From Microbulbifer elongatus (GTDB taxonomy: Bacteria; Pseudomonadota; Gammaproteobacteria; Pseudomonadales; Cellvibrionaceae), in the NCBI RefSeq assembly GCF_021165935.1, contig NZ_CP088953.1, positions 310,001 through 374,000 of the forward strand: a DNA stretch of 64,000 nt. Reading direction: 5' to 3'. The notes under the pieces were generated by a model, which was not told the DNA's origin, searched no databases, and worked only from the letters and a program-made list of their open reading frames with translations. Both the position numbers and the translations under genes were made by a program. Positions 26,748-34,730 of this stretch are shown one piece after another (positions within the stretch are counted from its first letter, which is position 1; each line of letters opens with the position of its first letter).

Positions 26748-27915
26748 CAAAGAATTTTTACGTAACCATATACAGTCGATTCTTGATTTTTATCTGCCGC
26801 ATATCCTCGACGAGAGTGGCGGCTTTTTTCAGAACTTCAAGGATGATGGTGAAGTATTCAACCCTGGGCAGCGGCACCTGGTGTCAAGCTGCAGGATGGT
26901 ATGGAATTTCTGTAAAGCCTACGAACTGTTCGGCGATCAAAAATACCAGCAGCTGGCCCAACACGGCGTTGACTACATTCGGGAAAAACATTGGGATGCA
27001 TCCCGCCAGGGCTACAACTGGACGCTGCGCGAGAATCACCAGGCGGATGATCAAACCAACCACTGTTATGGCCTGGCCTTTGTCATTCTGTGCTTTTCGG
27101 CCGCGCATCAGGCGGGGGTGAGCGGCGCTCAGGAAGACATACAGCGAGCCTACCACATACTCGAAACAAGACTGTGGGATGAGCAGTTTGGACTGTACGC
27201 AGATGAAGCATCACCGGACTGGTCGAGGATTAGTGATTACCGTGGTCAGAACGCAAATATGCACTGCTGCGAAGCGCTGCTAGCCGCCTTCGAGGCGACC
27301 AGTGAGTCTACCTATTTGGATCGTGCCTATCGTCTCGCAAAAACCGTATCAGTAAATCTCGCTGAGGAATCAAACGGTCTGATCTGGGAGCATTTCACGA
27401 AAGACCTGCGCATTGATTGGGAGTACAACAAAGACGACCCAAAAAATCTGTACCGCCCCTGGGGTTTCCAGCCAGGCCATCAGACCGAGTGGACCAAACT
27501 GCTGTTAACTTTGCACCAGCACAAGCCGGAAGACTGGATGCTGGAGCGGGCAAAATTTCTGTTCGATGTCGCACTGGACGCGAGCTGGGATAGTGAACGT
27601 GGTGGTATTTACTACGGATTTTCCCCGGATGGGGCTATCTGCGATGACGAGAAATATTTCTGGGTACAGGCGGAAACATTCGCAGCCGCCGCACGCCTGC
27701 AGATACAGATCGATGATCCGCACTATAAAGAGTGGTACAACAAAATCTGGCAGTACTGCTGGGACAACATGATTGATCACAAGCATGGTGCCTGGTACCG
27801 AATACTGTCTGCCGACAACAAAAAGCTTTCCGACGAGAAGTCTATTGCAGGTGGAAAGTGCGACTACCACTCGATCGGCGCGTGTTGGGACGTACTCCGG
27901 GTACTGGATAGTTGA
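26734..27915 (+). CDS. AGE-family epimerase/isomerase (probable mannose isomerase)
   Basis: A cytoplasmic (alpha/alpha)6-barrel enzyme of the N-acylglucosamine 2-epimerase family, here most like mannose isomerases or mannose 2-epimerases that act on free sugar. The GTG at 26734 is chosen because GAGG lies 9 bp upstream, giving VDFTSKEFLRNHIQ; an in-frame ATG at 26713 has no ribosome site and is the alternative. Landmarks are HLVSSCRMVWNFCKAYEL, DQTNHCYGLAFVILCFSAAH, NANMHCCEALLAAFEAT, RPWGFQPGHQTEWTKLLL, EKYFWVQAETFAAAA and GGKCDYHSIGACWD, which hold the conserved catalytic His residues. It overlaps the end of the kinase gene by 14 bp, so the pair mannose to fructose to fructose 6-phosphate is the likely unit. 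Confidence 0.9.
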   Translation: MDFTSKEFLRNHIQSILDFYLPHILDESGGFFQNFKDDGEVFNPGQRHLVSSCRMVWNFCKAYELFGDQKYQQLAQHGVDYIREKHWDASRQGYNWTLRENHQADDQTNHCYGLAFVILCFSAAHQAGVSGAQEDIQRAYHILETRLWDEQFGLYADEASPDWSRISDYRGQNANMHCCEALLAAFEATSESTYLDRAYRLAKTVSVNLAEESNGLIWEHFTKDLRIDWEYNKDDPKNLYRPWGFQPGHQTEWTKLLLTLHQHKPEDWMLERAKFLFDVALDASWDSERGGIYYGFSPDGAICDDEKYFWVQAETFAAAARLQIQIDDPHYKEWYNKIWQYCWDNMIDHKHGAWYRILSADNKKLSDEKSIAGGKCDYHSIGACWDVLRVLDS

Positions 27916-28007
27916 TTACTCCCGGAACGCTAAGCGGTTGCGCTCGCGGTGGAAATACCGCGGCCCGAATTCGCAGCTTGCGCCTTCGGGCCCGGGCTAT
28001 TCGCTGT

Positions 28008-28967
28008 TCAGCCGGGCTCCATCGCCCCAGCCGCGCGCCCCATATACTCCGCGCGGGGAATAATAGCTCCGCGATGACCGATCACCCGCGCCGCGCACTG
28101 GTTGCCCGCGGCAACCGACTGTGCCGGCGTGGCGCCCTGCAGTCGGGCTGCGAGATAACCCGCATTAAACGAATCCCCGGCACCCGTGGTATCAACCACA
28201 CGGCTGACCGGGGGCACGTCGATCGCGTCAAGCTCGCCATTAACCTGCATCAGAACGGGCTCTGCTCCGCGTTTGACAATCAGCTCGCTGACGCCAGCTG
28301 CCGTGTTTCGCTGTACACACTCCTCAACACGCGTATCACCCCACAAAGCCTGTTCGTCTTCAAACGTCAGCAGTGCCATATCGGTCTGTTGCAAAAAGTC
28401 CATCACCGCAATCTTCGCGACCTCTGCAGAAGCCCACAGGCGCGGACGATAGTTGCTGTCAAAAGCAACGCGACCACCATTGGCACGGTACTCCTGCAGG
28501 AACACCAGCAGTTCGCCACGCGCTTCCGGGCTCATGATCGCCAGGGTGATTCCGGAGAGATACAGGCAATCCATCTGACGCAGGTGCGCCTTGAGTGCTT
28601 CGCGGCGATCCGCATCCGCAAACAGCTCGCGGGCCGGGGACTCCCCTCGCCAGTAGGTAAAATAGCGTTCGCCATCGGCGGTGTTCTGGATCAAATACAG
28701 GCCGGGATTACGCCCCGGGAGCTGAGGGATAGCGCTGGTGTCGATGCCCTCCTGCGTGAGGCAGGCAAGTACTTCCTTACTGTGGGGGTCGTCGCCCAGC
28801 AAGGTTACATAACTGACGTTGACGCCACCGCGGGCAATGTAGACCGCCGTATTGTAAGTATCCCCAGCGAAGGGCTGCATAAACTGCGGCTTACTCGCGT
28901 CTCCGCTGCCAACCGCAGATTGCGGTGCGAGCTCAACCATGACTTCTCCCAGTGCTGCCAGTTTCAC
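28008..28967 (-). CDS. kdgK: 2-keto-3-deoxygluconate kinase
   Basis: A 319-residue PfkB-family kinase that phosphorylates 2-keto-3-deoxygluconate, the common product of the galacturonate, glucuronate and unsaturated-uronate branches encoded here. Landmarks are LAALGEVMVELAP, FAGDTYNTAVYIARGG, the KDG-kinase-type region RYFTYWRGESPARELF, LYLSGITLAIM, FDSNYRPRLW and the ATP-site motif VVDTTGAGDSFNAGYLAARL (about residue 258). It is convergent with the mannose isomerase gene and divergent from uxaC. No KDPG aldolase gene is in the window, so the last step must be encoded elsewhere. Confidence 0.96.
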   Translation of the reverse strand: MKLAALGEVMVELAPQSAVGSGDASKPQFMQPFAGDTYNTAVYIARGGVNVSYVTLLGDDPHSKEVLACLTQEGIDTSAIPQLPGRNPGLYLIQNTADGERYFTYWRGESPARELFADADRREALKAHLRQMDCLYLSGITLAIMSPEARGELLVFLQEYRANGGRVAFDSNYRPRLWASAEVAKIAVMDFLQQTDMALLTFEDEQALWGDTRVEECVQRNTAAGVSELIVKRGAEPVLMQVNGELDAIDVPPVSRVVDTTGAGDSFNAGYLAARLQGATPAQSVAAGNQCAARVIGHRGAIIPRAEYMGRAAGAMEPG

Positions 28968-29086
28968 TTCTCTCTCCCGTGCGCCACAGGCGCCAAATTT
29001 TTAGTTATTGATGGTTGTGGACTTGTATTCTACAACCACCAATCGGATTCCAACCAGCACAAAAATGTCTTACCAGAATGCTTGAC

Positions 29087-29339
29087 TGGTATAACCAATT
29101 TTTGGCACCATGCTAACAATCGTTGCTCACAACAGGGTTCTGTAGCGAGCATCGAGGTTTTCTCCATCGCCTGGCGCATCGGGTATAGGAGCCTGGTTTG
29201 GACCCCTTTGCTAACACTTCGCGCATACCGCCCGCTCCCGCAGCAGCCAGTGCTGCGCGGTGAGCCGGGCCCTTTTCTTTTATGGGCTCCATTTAGGTTT
29301 CTATCTGGCCCAAATGAGTTTCCGGCGCTGGTGAAACCA
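29087..29339. promoter_or_regulatory. GntR-type operator candidates in the kdgK/uxaC divergent spacer
   Basis: The 488-bp spacer holds no gene. At 29087-29101 the plus strand reads TGGTATAACCAATTT, one base different from the dctP site and 120 bp upstream of kdgK. At 29329-29339 TGGTGAAACCA lies about 117 bp upstream of uxaC. In addition, TTGTA (29023-29027) and TACAA (29031-29035) form a small palindrome near kdgK. One site per divergent gene is a plausible reading. Confidence 0.55.
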
Positions 29340-29455
29340 CACAACAATAAACGGATTCGGCCTCCTTCTTTTCTAGCGACAAGCCAAGCGAAAACCTCGC
29401 GAGAGACACGAGCCGCCGGTTCCAAATGGCAAACCCGAAATCTGGAAGCATCCAC

Positions 29456-30871
29456 ATGACACGCCCTCTGATCCTGCATCCCGACCGTCTATTTCCGGCC
29501 GACCAAGTAAGCCGGGATATCGCGCGCAATCTTTACCAGAGCGTGAAAGACCTGCCGATCATCAGCCCGCACGGTCACACCGACCCGTCCTGGTTCGCCG
29601 ACAACCAGCCCTTCGGCAACCCAGCGGACCTGCTGATCCGCCCGGATCACTATGTGTTCCGCATGCTCTACTCCCAGGGCGTTCCCCTGGAGAGCCTGGG
29701 CATCCGCACTCAGGACGGCACCCCGGTAGAACAGGACCCGCGCAAGATCTGGCAACTGCTGGCGGACAACTACCACCTGTTCCGCGGCACTCCATCGCGC
29801 ACCTGGCTGGATACGGTTTTCCACGATGTATTTGGGCTGGATGTTCAGCTCAACAGCGACACCGCCGAGCTGTACTACGACCGCATCGACAGCGCATTGA
29901 AAACACCGGAGTTCCTGCCGCGGGCGCTGTTCGAGCGCTTCAATATCGAGGTGATTGCCACCACTGAGTCCCCGCTGGACGACCTGCGTCACCACCAGAA
30001 GATTCTGGACAGCGGCTGGAAAGGTCGTGTGATCACCGCCTTTCGCCCGGACCCGGTGCTGGATCCGGATTTCGAGGGCTTTACCGATAACCTGGCGCAG
30101 CTGGCTGAGATCACCGGTGAAGACACTTCCACCTGGTCCGGTTACCTGGCGGCCCTGCGCAACCGGCGCGAATTCTTCAAAAAGATGGGCGCGACCTCTA
30201 CCGACCACGGCCACCCCACTGCGACCACCGCGAACCTGTCTGCGGCGGAAGCCGAGGCGCTGTTCCTGAAGGTAGTTACCGGTAATGGCAGTGCGGCAGA
30301 TGCGGAGCTGTTCCGCGGCCAGATGCTGACCGAGATGGCGCGCATGAGTATCGAGGATGGCCTGGTGATGCAGATTCACCCGGGCTCTTTGCGCAATCAC
30401 AACAAGGTGGTGTTCGAGCGCTTCGGCCGCGACAAAGGCTGCGATATTCCGTCCCCGACCGAGTACGTCAGCGCACTGCAACCGCTGCTGGAAGCAGTGG
30501 GCAACGAGCCGGAGCTGAGCATTATTCTGTTCACCCTGGACGAGACCAGCTACAGCCGCGAACTGGCGCCGCTGGCGGGCCACTACCCAGCGCTGAAACT
30601 GGGCCCGAGCTGGTGGTTCCACGACAGCCCGGAAGGTATGCGACGCTTCCGCGAGCAGGTGACCGAGACTGCCGGTTTCTACAATACCGTGGGCTTTAAC
30701 GATGACACCCGCGCGTTCCTGTCCATCCCAGCCCGTCACGATGTGGCGCGCCGCATGGATTGTGTATGGCTGGCGCAACTGGTCAGCGACCACCGCCTGC
30801 AGGAAGACGAAGCCTTCGAACTGGCTGCGGACCTCGCCTACAACCTGGCGAAGAAAGCTTACAAGCTCTGA
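29456..30871 (+). CDS. uxaC: Uronate isomerase (glucuronate/galacturonate isomerase)
   Basis: The start at 29456 (MTRPLILHPDRLFPADQ) has GGAAG six bases upstream; the frame extends further but without a ribosome site. The 471-residue product converts galacturonate to tagaturonate and glucuronate to fructuronate. Landmarks of this amidohydrolase-superfamily enzyme are the metal-site motif ISPHGHTDPSWFAD near residue 35, FNIEVIATTESPLDDL, MQIHPGSLRNHN, GPSWWFHDSPEGMRRFREQVTE and the C-terminal GFNDDTRAFLSIPARHDVARR. Length matches the family (about 470). Downstream lies a palindromic repeat and then uxuB on the same strand. Confidence 0.97.
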   Translation: MTRPLILHPDRLFPADQVSRDIARNLYQSVKDLPIISPHGHTDPSWFADNQPFGNPADLLIRPDHYVFRMLYSQGVPLESLGIRTQDGTPVEQDPRKIWQLLADNYHLFRGTPSRTWLDTVFHDVFGLDVQLNSDTAELYYDRIDSALKTPEFLPRALFERFNIEVIATTESPLDDLRHHQKILDSGWKGRVITAFRPDPVLDPDFEGFTDNLAQLAEITGEDTSTWSGYLAALRNRREFFKKMGATSTDHGHPTATTANLSAAEAEALFLKVVTGNGSAADAELFRGQMLTEMARMSIEDGLVMQIHPGSLRNHNKVVFERFGRDKGCDIPSPTEYVSALQPLLEAVGNEPELSIILFTLDETSYSRELAPLAGHYPALKLGPSWWFHDSPEGMRRFREQVTETAGFYNTVGFNDDTRAFLSIPARHDVARRMDCVWLAQLVSDHRLQEDEAFELAADLAYNLAKKAYKL

Positions 30872-30912
30872 ACTCTGTAGCTTGGTGGTGCTCTGGTCTG
30901 CCTTTGTGGCGC

Positions 30913-31018
30913 CGGAGCACCGGGTATCTGTTTTCAGAACCGCTGTGAACCCATCCCTGGGCGCTGCGGCGCAAACATCCTGTTTGCGACGCTTCTGAAA
31001 ACAGATCCCCGGCACTCC
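30913..31018 (+). repeat. Palindromic repeat with variable arms, copy A
   Basis: Arms CCGGGTATCTGTTTTCAGAA and TTCTGAAAACAGATCCCCGG close an element that contains the core GAACCCATCCCTGGGCG and an inner hairpin (GCGCAAACA ... TGTTTGCG). It starts about 42 bp after the uxaC stop. The core is shared with the copies near 34.6 and 58.7 kb, while the arms are not. Confidence 0.85.
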
Positions 31019-31083
31019 CGCTTAACGTTAGAGCCCAATACTTCGTAAGCGAATTCACATTCGCTCAACCGAGTAGAGAATTT

Positions 31084-32586
31084 ATGAGCCAAGAAAGACT
31101 CAACAACAAACTTCTGGAAAACCTCCCCGCCGAGGTGATCAAGCCGGCCTACGACCGCAACGAAGTCACCACCGGCATCGTGCACCTGGGCATCGGCGCT
31201 TTCCACCGCGCGCACCAGGCGTGGTTCACGGAAAACCGAATTGCCGCCGGGGAAAAGGACTGGGGCATTGTGGGCGCGAGCCTGCGCTCCGCCGGTGTAC
31301 GCGATCAGCTGGTGCCGCAGAACGGCCTCTATTCCGTGGTGGAGAAATCCAACGCGGGCACCAAGGTGCAGATCGTCGGTGCGGTGAGTGATGTGCTGGT
31401 GGGCCCGGAAAGCCCGCAGCAATTACTCGAGCTGCTGGCCCAGGAAAGCGTGCGTATCGTTTCCCTGACCATCACCGAGAAAGGCTACTGCCACGATCCG
31501 GCAAGCGGTGACCTGAACCCGCAGCACCCGGATGTGATTCACGATCTGGCGAATCCTTCACAGCCCAAGTCTGCTCTGGGTTACATCGTCGGCGCCCTGG
31601 CCCTGCGCAAAGAGCGCGGTCTGCCGGGCTTTACCGTGCTGACCTGTGACAACCTGCCGTCCAACGGCAAGCTGCTGGGCAACGTACTGGGTCAGTTCGC
31701 GGAGAAAGTCGACAGCGAACTGGCGGCGTGGATTGCGGAAAACACCACGACGCCGTCCACCATGGTGGACCGCATCGTGCCTGCGACGACCGACGCGGAT
31801 CGCGCAGAGCTGGAAGCGCTGATCGGCTGCCGCGACGAGGCGGCGGTGATGGCGGAGCCCTTCGCCCAGTGGGTTGTGGAAGACAATTTCCTGCGCGGCC
31901 GCCCGGAGTGGGACAAGGCCGGGGCGACCTTTGTAGACGATGTGGAAGTCTACGAGCTGATCAAGCTGCGTCTGCTGAACGGCAGCCACTCCCTGCTGGC
32001 CTACAGCGGCTATCTGGCGGGCTGCGAGACAGTGGCAGACGTGATGGCGGTACCGGCCTTCAACAAGCTGGCGCTGCACTTTATGCAGTCCGAGGCCACT
32101 ACCTCTATCGACGTGCCCGCCGAGTTTGATATTGCCGCTTACCAGGCACAACTGATCGAGCGCTTCGAGAACCGCGCTCTGCGCCACCGCACCTGGCAGA
32201 TCGCCATGGACGGTTCGCAGAAAATTCCGCAGCGCTGGCTCGGCACCCTGCGCCACCAGCTGGCGAACAACGGGGCGATCAATGGGTCTATCGAAGTGCT
32301 GAGCTTTGCGCTGGCCAACTGGATCCGTTACGTAGCCGCGGTGGACGAGAAAGGCAATACTATTGAGGTTTCCGACCCGCTGGCGGAGGAATTGAAAGCT
32401 ATCTGCGATCAGTACAAGCCGCAAGGGAATGAAGCACTGGCCGCAAGCTTCCTCTCATTTACCCCGGTGTTCGGTGACGACCTGAAGCAGAGCGCATCGC
32501 TGCAGGAGGCGGTGGTGGACTGGCTGAACAAACTGGATGCACAGGGCACACTGACCTGTGTGGAAGAAGCGTTCGCAAGCCTGTAA
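31084..32586 (+). CDS. uxuB: Mannitol-dehydrogenase-family oxidoreductase, probable fructuronate reductase
   Basis: A 500-residue NAD(P)-dependent polyol dehydrogenase of the long-chain mannitol dehydrogenase family. It probably reduces fructuronate to mannonate, feeding UxuA. Landmarks are TGIVHLGIGAFHRAHQAWFTE at the N-terminal nucleotide fold, TITEKGYCHDP, FTVLTCDNLPSNG, MVDRIVPATT, the catalytic-region KLRLLNGSHSLLAYSGYLAG (with the Lys/Asn/His set) and MDGSQKIPQRWLGTLRHQL. Length fits UxuB (about 485-500). Tagaturonate reductase (UxaB) belongs to the same superfamily, but this sequence looks like the UxuB/mannitol dehydrogenase branch. The ribosome site is weak. A T-rich terminator follows after about 100 bp. 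Confidence 0.93.
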   Translation: MSQERLNNKLLENLPAEVIKPAYDRNEVTTGIVHLGIGAFHRAHQAWFTENRIAAGEKDWGIVGASLRSAGVRDQLVPQNGLYSVVEKSNAGTKVQIVGAVSDVLVGPESPQQLLELLAQESVRIVSLTITEKGYCHDPASGDLNPQHPDVIHDLANPSQPKSALGYIVGALALRKERGLPGFTVLTCDNLPSNGKLLGNVLGQFAEKVDSELAAWIAENTTTPSTMVDRIVPATTDADRAELEALIGCRDEAAVMAEPFAQWVVEDNFLRGRPEWDKAGATFVDDVEVYELIKLRLLNGSHSLLAYSGYLAGCETVADVMAVPAFNKLALHFMQSEATTSIDVPAEFDIAAYQAQLIERFENRALRHRTWQIAMDGSQKIPQRWLGTLRHQLANNGAINGSIEVLSFALANWIRYVAAVDEKGNTIEVSDPLAEELKAICDQYKPQGNEALAASFLSFTPVFGDDLKQSASLQEAVVDWLNKLDAQGTLTCVEEAFASL

Positions 32587-32683
32587 GACGGTAAGTTTTT
32601 TGTGATCTATCTGCCGGCGGCTGTTCACGCTTAGTGAACAGTGATGTCGGCCTTTCCTTAGGGAATCAAACGTTTGTCGTTTC

Positions 32684-32713
32684 AATCCCGCAGCCTGTGC
32701 TGCGGGATTTTTT
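32684..32713 (+). terminator. Rho-independent terminator after uxuB
   Basis: AATCCCGCAGC, a four-base loop and GCTGCGGGATT are followed by TTTT. It lies about 100 bp past the uxuB stop and 25 bp from the convergent end of kduD. A second hairpin, CTGTTCAC/GTGAACAG at 32621-32641, precedes it. Confidence 0.9.
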
Positions 32714-32736
32714 ATGCCATCCGAAATAAAAAACCA

Positions 32737-33528
32737 TCACTCGTTCGACGGTTTACCTATTGTTGCCAGGATACCCCCATCCACGTAAACCACCTGACCG
32801 TTGACGAAGTTGCTCGCGTCACTGGACAGGAACACCGCGGCGCCCTGCAGGTCTTCCGGGTTACCCCAGCGGCCTGCCGGGGTACGGCCAATAATGAAAT
32901 CGTTGAACGGGTGGCCGTCCACACGGATCGGCGCGGTCTGGCTGGTGGCGAAGTAGCCCGGGCCAATACCGTTCACCTGGATATTGTGACGCGCCCACTC
33001 GGTCGCCATATTCTGGGTCAGCATTTTCAGGCCGCCCTTGGAGGCTGCGTAAGCGGAAACGCTGTCGCGACCCAGCTCGCTCATCATGGAGCAGATGTTG
33101 ATGATCTTGCCCGCGCCGCGCTCGATCATACGGCGCACCACCGGGCGGCTCATTACCATCACGCCGGTCAGGTTGGTTTCCAGAACTTTGTTCCACTCGG
33201 ACAGTTCCATTTCCAGCAGCGGTACGCGGCGGATAATACCGGCGTTGTTGACCAGCACATCGATCGAACCCTGCTCCTGCTCGATTACCGGCACCATTTC
33301 GTTCACTTCGTCTTCGTTGGTGACGTTGAACAGGTAGCCGTGGGCGTCGTAGCCTTTTTCACGCAGTTGCGCGACGGCGCCGTCGAGCTTTTCCTGGGAG
33401 GAGTGACCGGTGATCACCAGTTTGGCACCCGCGTTGCCGAGGCCTTCCGCCATCGCCATGCCGAGGCCGTGGGTAGCGCCGGTTACCAGGGCGAGTTTTC
33501 CGGTTAAGTCAAACAGTGACTTTGACAT
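32737..33528 (-). CDS. kduD: 2-dehydro-3-deoxy-D-gluconate 5-dehydrogenase (KduD, SDR family)
   Basis: A 263-residue short-chain dehydrogenase. It reduces 2,5-diketo-3-deoxygluconate from the KduI reaction to 2-keto-3-deoxygluconate. Landmarks are LTGKLALVTGATHGLGMAMAEGL (TGxxxGxG), VNNAGIIRRVPLLEMELSEWNKVLETNLTGVM, ICSMMSELGRDSVSAYAASKGGLKMLTQNMATEWA (Ser, Tyr, Lys catalytic set) and the KduD-like VNGIGPGYFATSQTAPIRVD. It is about 150 bp downstream of kduI on the same strand, with an inverted repeat between them. Confidence 0.95.
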   Translation of the reverse strand: MSKSLFDLTGKLALVTGATHGLGMAMAEGLGNAGAKLVITGHSSQEKLDGAVAQLREKGYDAHGYLFNVTNEDEVNEMVPVIEQEQGSIDVLVNNAGIIRRVPLLEMELSEWNKVLETNLTGVMVMSRPVVRRMIERGAGKIINICSMMSELGRDSVSAYAASKGGLKMLTQNMATEWARHNIQVNGIGPGYFATSQTAPIRVDGHPFNDFIIGRTPAGRWGNPEDLQGAAVFLSSDASNFVNGQVVYVDGGILATIGKPSNE

Positions 33529-33593
33529 TCTTTAACTCCAATTCTTTTGGTAGATGCGCCGCGCTTATCTACCCTACGGATGTTCGGTAATTT

Positions 33594-33665
33594 CTGGATA
33601 CCGGCCTTCGCCGGTATGACGCTAAGAATAATTCTTCGTCATCCCGGACTTGATCCGGGATCCAG
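33594..33665. repeat. Intergenic inverted repeat pair of the CCGGxxTTCGxxCCGG type
   Basis: CTGGATACCGGCCTTCGCC... at 33594 and its partner CGTCATCCCGGACTTGATCC... to 33665 are inverted relative to each other. Each half is itself a small hairpin ending in TGACG or CGTCAT. The same family recurs at 49981-50062. It lies between kduI and kduD. Confidence 0.75.
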
Positions 33666-33677
33666 TTAGGAAAAGGA

Positions 33678-34520
33678 TCAACGCAACTCGTGGGGCTGCA
33701 CAAAATCCATATCGTCGTAATCCAGGTTTTCACCCGCCATCCCCCAGATAAAGGTGTAGTTGGCGGTACCTACGCCGGAGTGCAGTGACCAGGTAGGAGA
33801 GATCACCGCCTGCTCATTGTGCATCCAGATGGTACGGGTCTGCCGGGGCGGGCCCATAAAATGGCATACCGCTTGATCTTCCGGCACATTGAAATACATG
33901 TAGGCTTCCATGCGGCGGCTGTGGGTATGGGCCGGCATGGTATTCCAGACACTGCCCGGCGCCAGCTCGGTCATCCCCATCTGCAATTGGCAGGTCTCGA
34001 TAACACCGTGTACCAGCAGCTGGTTGATCACACGCTGGTTGCAGGTTTCACTGGCGCCCCGCTCCATAACATTCGCGTCGGCCTTGCTGACTTTCACCGT
34101 TGGGTAGGCACGGTGTGCCGGCGCGGAGTTCAGGTAGAACTTAGCCGGATTGGATTTGTCCGCACTATTCAGTTTCACTTCGACGGAACCACGCCCCACG
34201 TAGAGCGCTTCCTTGTGACCGATCTCGTGTACCGTGCCATCGACCTCCACGGTCCCGGCGCCACCAATATTGATGAATCCAATCTCGCGGCGCTCTAGGA
34301 AATACTCGGAGCGCAGTTCCTCGACGGTTTCCAGTTGTACAGTTTTCTCCACCGGCATGATGCCGCCAACGATCATGCGATCTACATGGGTGTAGGTAAG
34401 GCGCACCGTATCCGCCTCGAAAAGTTTCGGTACCAGAAACTCTTTGCGCAGGCGGTCGGTATCGTACTTCACATAGTCACTCGGGTGACTGGCGTAGCGC
34501 TCTTCAAATAGAGTTGTCAT
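33678..34520 (-). CDS. kduI: 5-keto-4-deoxyuronate isomerase
   Basis: The start at 34520 (MTTLFEERYASHPSDYVKYDTDRLRKEFL) is preceded by GGGA at six-base spacing, and the 280-residue product matches the usual length. It isomerises 4-deoxy-5-hexoseulose uronate, the product of unsaturated galacturonide breakdown, to 2,5-diketo-3-deoxygluconate. Landmarks of this cupin are IVGGIMPVEKTVQL, YFLERREIGFINIGGAGTVEVDG, ALYVGRGSVEV, TELAPGSVWNTMPAHTHSRRMEAYMYF with zinc-binding His residues, and HNEQAVISPTWSLHSGVGTANYTFIWGMAGENLDYDDMD. It is the gene upstream of kduD. Confidence 0.97.
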   Translation of the reverse strand: MTTLFEERYASHPSDYVKYDTDRLRKEFLVPKLFEADTVRLTYTHVDRMIVGGIMPVEKTVQLETVEELRSEYFLERREIGFINIGGAGTVEVDGTVHEIGHKEALYVGRGSVEVKLNSADKSNPAKFYLNSAPAHRAYPTVKVSKADANVMERGASETCNQRVINQLLVHGVIETCQLQMGMTELAPGSVWNTMPAHTHSRRMEAYMYFNVPEDQAVCHFMGPPRQTRTIWMHNEQAVISPTWSLHSGVGTANYTFIWGMAGENLDYDDMDFVQPHELR

Positions 34521-34550
34521 GTTCATTCCCAGTAGTACTTCAACGATCCC

Positions 34551-34563
34551 ATTGGTCACAGGA
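34551..34563 (-). promoter_or_regulatory. Weak GntR-type operator candidate upstream of kduI
   Basis: The minus strand reads TCCTGTGACCAAT, sharing TGACCAAT with the dctP and TonB receptor sites but lacking a good left half and the TTT tail. It is 30-43 bp upstream of the kduI start, a position suited to a repressor. Weaker than the other sites. Confidence 0.3.
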
Positions 34564-34586
34564 GTCAAATGCGAAGGCGCTGATGG

Positions 34587-34677
34587 CCGGGCCCCTTTCG
34601 CGAGACCTTCTAAAACAGGGACGTTTTAGAAGAGCCCCCAGGGATGGGTTCACGGCGTGTCTCGCGAAAGGGGACCG
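34587..34677 (-). repeat. Palindromic repeat with variable arms, copy B
   Basis: Arms CCGGGCCCCTTTCGCGAGAC (34587-34606) and GTCTCGCGAAAGGGGACCGG (34658-34677) enclose an inner hairpin (CTTCTAAAAC ... GTTTTAGAAG, 34607-34632) and the core CCAGGGATGGGTTCACGGCG. On the minus strand the core has the same orientation to the upstream gene as in copy A. It begins about 54 bp after the GH105 stop. Confidence 0.85.
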
Positions 34678-34730
34678 GACAGCAGTGCCGCCACGGTGCC
34701 ATTTAATAGCACCCAATCGTTATGGGTTAA

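Noticed and set aside
27912-29459. Open frame of 515 codons on the plus strand across kdgK and the kdgK/uxaC spacer
   Set aside because: Antisense to kdgK, which has complete kinase motifs; the composition is not protein-like.
29489-31015. Open frame of 508 codons on the minus strand opposite uxaC
   Set aside because: Shadow of uxaC; rich in Gln/Arg/Val with no domain pattern.
31084-32586. Assignment as mannitol 2-dehydrogenase
   Set aside because: The family allows it, but the surrounding uxaC, uxuA, uxaA and kdgK genes make fructuronate reductase the better call.
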